This document shows positions 36,044-48,000 of a stretch of DNA of 64,000 nt, one piece after another. Every line of letters starts with the position of its first letter. The first letter of the stretch is position 1. Position numbers and translations under genes: made by a program. The notes under the pieces are model-generated. The model searched no databases. It worked only from the letters and a program-made list of their open reading frames with translations, and was not told where the DNA came from. The DNA is from Strongylocentrotus droebachiensis (taxonomy: Eukaryota; Echinodermata; Echinoidea; Camarodonta; Strongylocentrotidae), in contig JAVYIG010000888.1 in NCBI GenBank assembly GCA_035222895.1, positions 186,001-250,000 on the forward strand. Direction: 5' to 3'.

Positions 36044-39000
36044 ACTTTCTCTCGCTCTTGTCCCTTCATGACTCTGCAGGATCTGCTGTACACGGTTCGA
36101 CCCTCCAACCTGCTGTGCGCAGACTCCATCCTGGATGCATTCAAGATCAAGGAAGAGTGTCGGAACGCAGACCTCAACTATAGAGGAGTACTCAGTGAGT
36201 ATAACTTTATTGGGGTTGTAAGGGGTGGTGTCCATAGACAGCTTTCAATTTGCACGACTAACGCGATCTATGACGTGCAACTGGCATCGAGACCTTCTGC
36301 ATCAGCGTCTAGTTGAGGATTGCGTAGTCGGCTTGATCCTACAACCAGATTCAAGGTAAATCTGTTTTGTGCTGAAACCAAGAATTTTGGCTGCATATTG
36401 ATCTCCTTGGGGGTGTTTCACAGAGATCCTAAGTTGAACTTATCTCTAATTTGGACTTAACAATTATGAAAAGCCATTAGCATCTATGAAAATATTTTGT
36501 AAAAGTTATTTTAAAAGGCATAAAATGTTGATCCAAATCATTCTTATTTTTTATTATCAAGGAGATTTCATGTTCTTGATGTGGAATTTATAAAAAGTTT
36601 AAAATACTTGAAATTTCGCTTTTTGAATATATTTTATTTTAAGGCTACAAATGGCTCTCCAAAATGTTTAAGTCCAACTTAGAGTTAAGTTTGACTCAAA
36701 ATCTTTGTGAAACACCCCCTCGGAGTGGTTCACACGATCACAATGGTAATGATGACAAGCCAGTGTTGTTTAGTCGCGACATCAAAACATTTATTTTGTA
36801 AGACAGGAACTTGTGTGAAGACGTGACGTGGTTAGTAAATTTCACGTCGTAGAGCAAGTCGGTCATGGAAATCGAAAGCTCTCTAATGAGGTTCTAGGCA
36901 GTAGCATAGTGTTCAGGCTTAAAGGCTTTATGATTATATTAACCTGTTAAATACTAAACCCAAGATATTTGGTGATGGGGTCCATTAAATATACCTTATT
37001 TGCTGGCGTTTCATTTTACTAATATACAATTGTAGGTACAAATTTATGGATAGATTCAGGTTGGTTCAGTGGTCTGTTTGTAGTTCAAACTCTTGAGAAA
37101 TATTTATTTAGAAATATAAATGTGAAGTACAGATATTCCAGTTATTGGTGCAGCCTTTGTACCAGCACCATTCAAATAGAAAGAGAATATAACAATGTCC
37201 TCAAATATCTGTAGGGTTGGCTTATTTCTCCAGCCAATAATTTAAAAAAGTGATAATGTTAAGGTTGGGTATTTGTTTGTCTTCATTAAAATATTTTTCT
37301 TGGTCATCTTTACCCATATAGTTCCAGAGGAAAATGTCGGGACGGCTAAGCACGGTGCCTCGGTGGTCAAGGGAGGGATGCGGTCATCTCTGCTGGACGG
37401 TGACTGTCAGAACTACGACCTTGACCGCGGCTTCACCACTCACCCCATCGAGGACGTGCACACCGGCGGCATCGTCATCACCCTCGGCAAGCCCACCATC
37501 ATCAACACCATCAGGCTGCTGCTCTGGGATAGAGATACAAGGTAGGCGTTTCACAAAACTTTTCATCAGTGACAAATGACAGGTTTTGTTATACAGGGTT
37601 CGTACGGGTCAGGGAATTTCTGGAAAGTCAGGGAATTTAAAAATGTTTTTTCCAGAAGCAAAAAGTCAGGGAAAGTCAGGGAATCCGTCCATTTCTTCTG
37701 GAAAGTCAGGGAAAATCTTTTTTTCTTCAAGATGTTTGTTAAAATGGCATTTAATTTGTCTTGTGAACAAAGGAAAAACACATTTTGTAAAATTTGTGGT
37801 TCACATAATAGCTAGCCCATCACAATGCAGTGTAGTACGATGCTAATGTTCTTTTTGAGAAATTTGTGTGTGCATGACTGTTTGTTGACCTGTATATAGG
37901 CAAATTCATGCAATGTACTGAGCTCTGTGAGAGTGTGTGTGTACAGTATTTGTATGTATGTGACTGATCACACCAATCAGAAAGTTCCTTGTGAGTGGGC
38001 GGAGAGTGAAGCCAGCATAAATTAAACTTGTCAGTGACCACTAGCACAGTACTGAAGAATCATAAATTATGAAGTTTGTTGACCTGTGTGTAGGCGAATT
38101 CACCTATTGTGCTGAGCTGTGAGATCGAGAGTGTGCATTTGTTTGTGTGTGTGTTTCTCCTACAGTAAGCAAGTGATGTGACTGATCAGACCAATCAAAA
38201 ACTTTCCTTGTGAGTGGGCGGGGAGTGAAGCCAGCATAAATTAAACTTGTCAGTGACCGCTAGCACAGTACTGCAGAATCACAAATTATGAAGTTTGTTG
38301 ACCTGTGTGTAGGCAAATTCACGTTTCGATCTCTTTCTTAAAAATAATACAAAATTATTAACCTTTGAAAAGTAGTTTTCGCATGTTTTCTTTTCTTTCT
38401 CAAGTTTCTTTCATTTTGTTTCTCGATCCCACCCCAACATTCATTCACATCTCTTTATCTCTTTCACTATCGACTTTCACTCATTCTCAGTTCCCCCAAA
38501 GCATGTCGTGCCGTAGAATTATTTTTAAAAGGCAAAGATATTCATATTCCCTATCAAAATCCAAGCAGTATTTTTAACTATTGTGTTTACAAACGGCAAG
38601 GATTAGTGCATGCCAGACAGTTGCCGCCCAGCGTGGTGTAATATTACATGTGGTTTCTCTGAACAGGGTTTGTTATCGGTTACCAGGCAACCAGCACATA
38701 ACAAAATGTATGCAAATCTTGGGTTCATGTATAGCATGGGCGCTGCATTCCACGCTTGTTTTTAATTGACAGACAAACGGACCAATAATAGTAAAGCATG
38801 TGGGATGGATGCTCTGACAGGGAGTGGACTTCTGTATTTTGAGAAGTGGTGAATGCCTAGCCCAGTATATAAAACCCGGCTGGTTTCGTCTTAGGGAGTG
38901 GTCTAAACTAAGCATGTTGACCTGGGACTTATTGTAACCAGGGAGGTGACAAACCCTGTTGTAACTGTCTTGAATCCTGGCTGGTAGACACTAGACAGCA

Positions 39001-42000
39001 GGATAAAAAATATTGAATGAAGGTGTTTTACCCCGGGGTTTTACCACAGAATATTCATAAAACAATAATTTAAATGTAAATAACTATGCATCATGAGCCA
39101 CTCATGTTTTCTTAAGAACCCCTTTAAAAATCGTGTTGCTCTCTACTCGAATATCGCAACCCTGAATCGCATAATTTGATTCCACATTTGGCGTCCATTG
39201 TGCGAGCACGAGCATACAGCCAGTTAGCCTTTGGACAAGGCCTCGCGCGCTGCTTGTCTGCCGAGCAGGGTCTGAAAATAGACTAACGCAGTGTGGCTTT
39301 ACAGCAGTGATCGCTGGACCGAGCCGCTTCAGCGGCTTGGCCTTTGCTAAATTGCGGAGCTCATCATTATGTGCATATGCATGAGGGTCTTACATATACA
39401 GCAGCTAGCGATGATCGTGGCCAATCCTAATTGTTTTAACCGCGCGGTGTTTAAAATGGCTTCGTCCATGAAATTGTGGGGGAATCGGTATTCAAATGTA
39501 CTAAAAAAATAAAATAATATCTAGTTCAATTTCGAATAAAATATGAATTTATCAAAAACAATATTCTACTTATTGACTAGGGTATTTATTATTTTGCTAC
39601 TTTAGTAGATTCATAGTAAAATTTTGTTCCCTTGTTTTTCATTTTAACCTACGCATAGACTCTAGTGGTTCGCACGATCAGCTGGTCGGAATTGTTATTG
39701 TACAACACGTGAATATCTGTGTACGTGTGAAAACGATGCGTTCATCAGGGGTTGTGAGTTCATGGAGCTTTGAATTTGCAGGGCTAGCTGGGCTAGCTGC
39801 ATGCAAGTGAATTAAAATAATGAAAAGGACATCAAATTCTGGTAATTCTGCTTAGGTCTAATGTAATAGATGTGCAAAAAAGGGTAGATATCTACTATGC
39901 AGTACATTCTGCATGGTTCCTGTGCAAGAGTTTTCCTAGCTATTTCTTATACTGAACTTAACTGAAGATATCATTTTATTGTGTGTGACAAGTTTGGTTC
40001 ACATTCTTTCATTAAAGAAATAAGAGGTGAAACGATAACTTCAATGGACAGTGCAGTGCGGTGTGAGTAGGCCCCCGAACTCTGGGCAGCTTCGGGAGTA
40101 GACGCCGATGGGGATGGTGTGCTGGCAGCGACTGTGGTCGTCCGCACAAAGAAGTCCTTGCACAGTGAAATGGCTTGAAAAATCGCAGATTTGCCATAAT
40201 CCGTTGGAAGATTAACAAATACATCTTCCCCTTTCACTGCTGATTTTATAGCTTTTGATTGTAACTCCTTAAAAGATGATAATTTCAACCTTTCGACCGC
40301 ATATTCAAGGCTCTTTGATAAGAGATCTCCTTCGTCGCTCGCCATGTTCTGTAACCGCTCAAAAATGTATTTATGATTATATAATTTATGTTGATAATGA
40401 ATATGCATGAAGTTTTCTCGAATCGTCTACTCTGATTGGTGCGTCGGATTGGAAGGGGCGGTTTGGCCGGCTTTCTGGGTAAGATGCTTTGCATCTAATT
40501 ATCTCCTGATTCGGGAGCGGAAATATAATACAAAACAAAAGAAATAAACTACAACAACCACTCAGGTTAGTAAAGGCCGAGATGCTGACGCACCCCGTCC
40601 CACAGATCACAGTCGTCGCGCGATTAGTCTATGTATTCAGGCGCGTTTAGGGAAATACAGCACGAGTGCCTTGACTAAAGGCTAACAGCCAGTTAGCTAG
40701 CCTAGCCTCGTGGTTGCTGCTTTCCCCAAGGTCCGCAATTAAGGCACACTTTTTTCCGTCAGCAAAATATCGAAAGTCGGGGGTGCGCCTTATATAGTCA
40801 GGTACAGGATATTTGAGTCCTCAAATGCTACTTTTTAGTGGTTTTCAAAAATCTCTGTGTCTGAACATTAATTACATAATGCAAATAAAGAATAGGATCT
40901 ACTATTTGAAGTTAAACTACGTTCCTAATTTGAATTAAATTTCAGTCTCGATAAATTATGCCCTGTCACAAGGCACTTTGCCGGCCGAAGCTCTCCCGTG
41001 TCTTCAGCTCGCTCACCTGTATGATGCAGCTCACTTACACAGGGGATAACGAATCACCACGCAAAAACTAGCCTGTCCACATTTCTGTTTGGACTCGGAG
41101 GAAAAAATTCTGTCATCTTTAGTTTTAAAAACAACATTGTTACTGGGTCTAACTTAGTTCAGAAGCACTTCAACTGTGCCTCGTAATAAAATGAAAGTAT
41201 TTTCGAACACTGTCACTGAAATAAGAGCCGATCTGATGTTTACAAAAAGACCAATGTTGGCTTTGTTTTTGGTGGCTTTTTGTTAACCAGATCAGATCAC
41301 GTCTTATTTCAGTGTTCAAAAAATACTTTCACTCTCATTATACGAGGCACAGTTGAAGTGCTTGAACTAAGTTAGACCTTGGTCTAGTAACATGTTGTTT
41401 TTAAACTAAAGATGACAAAAAAAGAAATCCAGATTTTTTTTCAGATTTTTTTTTTTTTTTTTTTTCGGGGGGGGGGGGGAGAATCTTCGAAATAGGGGTG
41501 CGACTTATATAGTTTTGTGATTAAATTAAGACATGTTCATCATTGAAAATGGTCATGGAAATTTACATTATCCTGCTCTGGAAAGTCATGGAAAGTCATG
41601 GAATTTTAAAAATGTGTAAGTGTACGAACCCTGTTATAAGCTACTGAAATCCTGGCTTCTGATTGGTTATCAGCAGATTTGTCACTGATTTTTGTAATTT
41701 GTCATTGAAAAAAGGCTTTTTGTAACAGGTCCCAGGTTTGTGTTGTAGGACAAGGAAGAAAATGAAGAAACAAAAACTGCTCAATTTTCTTTACTTCAGT
41801 CAGTATCCCATTTGTGACAATCGATCCACATTTTATGGTTATGCTCATTACTATTGATTCAAAGCACTGATTTTGATCAAACAAAGATGATTTTGTCATT
41901 TAAATATTACGTTCTTTCAAATTTGACACTCAGTTTTTCATTACCGTATTTGCCGGCGAAAGGCCGCAGCCCCCCATAGGCCGCACCCCCGATTTTGACA

Positions 42001-45000
42001 TTAAAAAAAAATATATTAAAAAAATAAAACTTTTGTCGGAGGCGGGATATGAACCCTTGCGTGCAATGTAGATTGTGACCCGAACCACCACCTTAGACCG
42101 CTTGGCCATCCCGATCCTGATGCTTTCCCTTGCAGCTTTCTCTTGTGTAGGCCTATTGCCTATCGCGCGAGCGAGAGGATTGAGGTTGCTTTAGCTATGG
42201 CAAAAACTTAAATCTAGATCTACCAGTAGAGTTTGGTTGGTAAGTTATGAATTTTATTTACGAGATTGACAAAACTAAAAAAAATACACAAAATGCTTTA
42301 AAATGCAAGAAAAACACAATATTAGAAATTCGTTTGAAAGAAGTTAATGAATGACCAATCTTATTTGTTGAGTGAAGAAATATAATAGCAACATTGAAAA
42401 TGGTTAAGAATCCCCATGGTTAGAATTAGATAACAAGTGCAATTACAAATATAATAATACATATAAATATTATACATAAAAAAGCATCTACAATACAATA
42501 TACAATAAATACAAAAATATAAATATATTATATAAAATGAAATCGAAACAAACTTTGATCAACGATTATCATGATTATTAAGTACGGCGGGCCAGAACAT
42601 GTAAAACTGAATTTTTTATTTCAGAAAAATGTGCGTTTATAACTATTATTGAAAGAGGAAAGAGTATGATGATTTTGCATTTCATTTGAGAGAGAATTCC
42701 ATGTTTTCGGGCCTGAATATCTAAACGATTGCATGAATAATTCAGTATTTGGTTTTGGTAAGACCACATTGAGTGAGTCAGAATTGCGAGTGTTGAAACC
42801 ATGTCTATCACAGAACATTTCAATTTCATTACATAGTCTTACTTGAGCATTACCATGTATACATCGGATCATAAGCATATTAATAAAATAATCTCTCCTA
42901 GTGTCAGAAGTTTGCCATTTCAAATCTTTAAATAGTTTAGAGACGCTGATATCGCGTGAACCATAATGTTTTGACACTATACGGGAAGCTCTTTTCTGTA
43001 TGCGACCAATATAATCACTGTATTTAAGTGAACAGTTTCCCCACACTGAGCATGAATGGTTGCTTTATATAAAGTATTAAGCAGGGACGTTAAGACATGT
43101 GTAGAGGTGTTGTGGTCGAGTGGATACGTCGCCGGACTGTCGATCACAAGGTCCGCGGTTCGAGTCCCGCCACGGCACTAATGTCCTTTGGCAAGACATT
43201 GATCTACATTTGCCACACTCCACCCAGGTGAAGTAAATGGGTACCTGGTAGGAATTTATTCCTTGAAATGCTAGAGCGCCGTATGGCAGCCGTGCTAAAG
43301 CCAGGGTAATAATCGGGAGCGCCAGGAGAGTCAAATCTGACTGATATGAGCGCTATACAAGTACCCACTATTATTATTATTATTTATTATTCTAGACAGT
43401 TATTCTAGAAATGTCCATCACCTTTCATTGTTGTCCCATATGTACAAATTCGTGCTGCTTTTCATGGTTTTGACTTGCAAATTTTTTTTATTTTTTTTTT
43501 ACTCTTTCGCTGCAAAGGCCGCACCCGACTTTTTAATATTTTCTCTTCCAAAAATACTGCGGCCGTTACGCCGGCAAATACGGTATCTCTCAAAAAAAAC
43601 ATTTTGTGTACCGCCCTCTGCAACAGAACTCAACTATCCCTTTAACCTCTACTGCTGCAAAATTGTTGGATAGTACTGGGAACTATTGCACACTTTTTCA
43701 CCAAAAAAAATGTGAAATGGTCTCAATAAATGAATCACATGTTAGTGCATTTGACCTTTCTTTTGATTAGGGTCTAGATGTGAGTTGTATAATTTCCAAT
43801 GATTGACCATGTAAATTGATCTGCTGATTTGGATGCAGTGAAAATGAACATCGTATTGATTGTATTTTTTTTCTTCCAGGTCGTACTCTTACTTCATAGA
43901 AGCATCGGTTGATGAGAATGACTGGATAAAGGTCATTGATCATTCTACGTATCAATGCCGGTCATGGCAGACCCTGCACTTTCCGGCCAGAGTCTGTAGG
44001 TGAGTTATTTTGCTGTGCAAAGATCCTTCTAGTGAGATTTCTGTTCTATTTATTCTCATATGAAAGTACATGAAATTTCAATATGATATGAGCAGTAATG
44101 CTCTTCTTGCAGAATAGTTCTTATAGTTTTCTCATAAATATTTTTCTCTTTCCACCCCATCTAGATACATCCGAATCATTGGAGTTCATAACACCGTCAA
44201 CAAAGTATTTCATCTAGTGTCATTTGAAGCCTTTCACACAACCAGGGTATTTCAACTGGAAACTGGATTGATAGGTATATATTTCTTTAAGCTCTATATT
44301 TGATTCCTGAATAAAAACATTTGTAGCTCATAGTTAAAGATAAAGTAGAATAATGAAAGGGATAATGATTTATCTGTAAATTGCTTAGAGACATCGTTGA
44401 TGAATTATCATTTTTTTTTCACACCATTTCTTTACCTTTAACTTCACATTTAATAATAATATATATTATATTCCGCTTTTATATAGCGTTAAAGGCATCG
44501 TTTAACAATGTTAAATCTGAGATGCATGGCCCTAAGTGTTATCAGTGTTTGTGATATGGTGTAATATTGAAGCCTTCATACCCAATAAACTGTAGTGTTA
44601 TGAAAACCGTTAGGAAAACCAAAATTTGATTTCGATTTCCAATCATAAATATCTTGATAAGCGAACAGTCATGGGGTTCCTGACTGACCTAAAGGTTTAT
44701 TGTAATCACTGCAGCATGAGCTAAATCCAGGATTTTGTTTCTGAATCTGATACAAATGTACCCAATCCCTTTAAAGACATCGTTGACGTATTATGATTTC
44801 TTTTTCACCGTTCTTTACCTTTAACTTCACATTTAATGGTAATGATAATAATATTATTCTGCTTATATACCGATTCGGTTTGGGGGTTTTATGTACCTGC
44901 CCGCCGGTGGCGGCGCTATAACTGGGGGGCTTCTCCGATCCAGCTGACAGTACAGAGAGCATGAAATAGCTGCTATAAGCTATAGATCTACACTGATGTA

Positions 45001-48000
45001 GATTTGAATAATTTTGTTACAGGGCAGAAGTATTCGTTAGTTCTACTCTTCCCAACAGCTGCAGTCAGACGCCCCCCAGTTATGGCGTCACCTTATGAGG
45101 GCGCACTTCCACCAGAAGTCGCCCGAATCGGTGTATATATAGCGCTAAATACATTGACAATGTGATATACGATGACACCACTGAGCCATTGCACCACACT
45201 CTATCATTTTATAATGACAATAATTTGTTCTTGTTTTTATCATTGTTGCTCAGTTCCGCAGCAGAATGTGGCCACCATCAAAGCCAGTGCGAGTGTGATA
45301 GAAGGGGTTAGTCGTAGTAGGAATGCTCTGCTGAACGGTGACACCAAGAACTATGACTGGGACTCAGGATACACATGTCACCAGCTAGGCAGTGGTTCTA
45401 TCGTAGTGCAACTAGCTCAACCCTACGTGATTGGCAGTATTAGGTAAGTGAGACTGTGATATCTGTCTGTGGAGTTGCCTGTAATTACTTCTAAATGGTG
45501 ACAACGAAAAACTATGACTGGGACTGTTGGGTACACATGTCATCAGTTCAGCAGTGGTCCTATCGTAGCACAACTAGCTCACACCTCCGTCATTGGCAGT
45601 ATTAGTATTAGCCTTGTCATACAGTAACGATAACAAGGAAACTGGTCTATGTAAATGTTGTATTTTATTACAGAAAATCTGCACTGAATGCTCATTATTA
45701 TAAATCAATGAGCACCATACATTTTCAAAACAGACAGATTTTATTGTTTATACGTGACTAGCCCTGAAAGGCTTTGATGTCGGCCTGAGGTCGGCCTGAG
45801 GCATGGACCTTTCATTATCAAGTCCCTTGGACAGTACTGGAGTGTAGCATTGTGTGGCTCTGGGACTTGGACAATCAGGAGAGCAGAGGAAATGTGGATT
45901 GATAGTTTGGGGACGTGGCTGTGGGGAAGAAAGGAAGGAACTAGTAGGATGGACAGGGTCACCAATAAAGAAGTGCTGGATAGAGTGGATGAACAAAAGA
46001 GCTTGAGAAAAACAATCTAGAGCCAGAAGAAACACTAGATGGGATACATCTTTAGGGGGGTAACATGCTCAGGGACATCTTCGAAGGGAAAATGGACGGT
46101 AAACGGGAAAGAGGAAGACCTATAATTTGGATGGTGTCAGACCTCGTAGGTTACAGATCATATGACATAATGAAGAAGAAGGCTAAAGATAATAATAGTA
46201 ATATAATAATATTTGGTTCTTGTATAGCGCATATCATATTATATAACGTCTCTATGCGCTTCCAAAGAGCTTCCAAAGTTATTAAATGGAGAAAGAATAA
46301 AAAAAGGCTCTGGTGTGTGGACCTGCCTTTGACAGAACACCTGAGCGAGAGACTTTTTAATCATGCCATTATGAATATTGAAAAGTATCTTTATTGTTAA
46401 ACATTTTTTCTTTTTAATTTCTGCAGGTTGCTGTTGTGGGACTGTGATGCAAGGACATACAGCTACTTTGTAGATGTATCCACTGATCAGCAGACTTGGA
46501 TAAGAGTAGCGGATAAGACCAAGGAGAATTGCAGGTATACTTTGCTTTCCCATCACCATGGAACATCCAATGTATTCACTTCAACCGTGCAATCTCTACG
46601 GGGATGCTAGCCTTTTTGCTTTCATATTCGTGTGTTATCTTGTTCCTAATGAGGCGTGTACAAAAAAATGTTGTATTGCCCTTTGCACTGACCCACAATT
46701 CTTAAAATTTACGGTGGGCTTTTTAATCAATTTTTTTTTTACAAACAAACTTTTAATGAATAACAAATGTATTTTGTTTGTTTAAATGGGATATAAATGC
46801 ATAAAATCATCAAATTATTCCCAAATTCTCACTCGTCTTCTGCCCTAGTTTTGAAATCCTGCTAGCGTATAGTATATACCATGCACTGCACCAGCAAGAT
46901 TTGATGGGCGACGTTCCCAGTTTTAAGATTTTGGGGCGCAGGTCGCTGTTTTGAGGGGGGAAAAAAGTAAAACAACTAAAAAAGATATCCTACCGACCAA
47001 CCCAGGTTCTGGCACCTAAAGGGGCGATACAACATCTTTTTTTTTTAGGCCTAATTTGCAAAAATTGTTGTTATGCAGTAATATTCAGATTGAATGCGAT
47101 GATTGCCATCCTTCGTGAAATGAAAATAGATTCATGAAGCACTTTTCACTCATTAGGATTTGCTTCAGAAGGTAATTTGTGATCAGCATCATCCTTATAA
47201 CGACAAAAAAATTGTTTTATAATGCTAAGATTTAAAAATTTGTTTATGCATATATTTATTATTCAGGAGTGTAAACGATGATTTATAGTTATTTTTTTGT
47301 AAATGGTCATTGTAAGTGAACATTTGGTAAACAATGTTGACTGTATTTCCTTGCAGATCTTGGCAGACGTTGTACTTCCAGCGTAAACCTGTCACCTTCA
47401 TCAGGATAGTAGGAACCAGGAACACAGCCAATGAGGTAAAGACAATGACACTTCTTAGAACTTGGAAAATGCCCACTTCCTAGTACAGTCAAACCTGTCT
47501 ATAGCAACCACCCAAGGGGAACACAAACAGTGGTCTTTTTAGACAGGTTCCTTTAGTACATGTTTCAATGAGAATCCATCTTCAAGGGAAACAAGAAATG
47601 TGGTCTTTATAGACAGGTGGTCACTAAAGCAAGTGTGACTGTACTTTGAAAATGAACCTCAAGAAATAAGATTCAGATTAATACGTTCCATAAAACTTCA
47701 ATTTATTTTCCTTAGGTGTGCGGGAGATCATGGGGTCGTTCTTACTTTCTCATTATAATTCATCTAACAGACAACATTATCAAAACATTGTAAATGTGAT
47801 TACGAGAATGTGAAGTCAAGGTATTCTAGAGTCAATTATGTAGTATAAAAAATATTTTTTTTATATTATGAGGATAAATATTCCATTTGAATTTGATTAC
47901 AATTTTTTTTACATCACATTAAATTAATGATCAATTACAACTGCAGTCATACGACAAGGAAGGAGTCGTGATGACTGGATGATAAATTTGTAGTGATGAT

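Larger units (their letters stand above)
37594..41633. mobile_element. 4,040-bp inverted-repeat transposon in BTBD9 intron 7
   Basis: Ends CAGGGTTCGTACGGGTCAGG and (reverse complement) CAGGGTTCGTACACTTACAC, with subterminal repeats of GGAAAGTCAGGGAAT (left) and GGAAAGTCATGGAAT (right). TTATA is duplicated on both sides (37589-37593, 41634-41638). The related intact MITE at 61948 has a single TTATA at this point, confirming the insertion site. Ends of this type are seen in hAT-like nonautonomous elements; hAT normally makes 8 bp, so the 5-bp length is unusual. It contains tandem repeats, a smaller CAGGG element, a TAGCC element with a helicase fragment and a large palindrome, but no transposase. 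Confidence 0.8.
41944..43583. mobile_element. 1.64-kb TA-flanked inverted-repeat transposon
   Basis: Ends CCGTATTTGCCGGCG in inverted orientation, flanked by TA on both sides (41942-41943 and 43584-43585), followed by GGCCGCA-type subterminal repeats. A TA duplication suggests the Tc1/mariner-pogo group. It has no transposase of its own but carries a tRNA-like sequence, a LINE fragment and a SINE. Confidence 0.8.

Noticed and set aside
39971..40345. Functional helicase gene on the minus strand
   Set aside because: Only the N-terminal motifs are present, Walker A lacks a key glycine, and it is inside a transposon with a stop after motif Ia.
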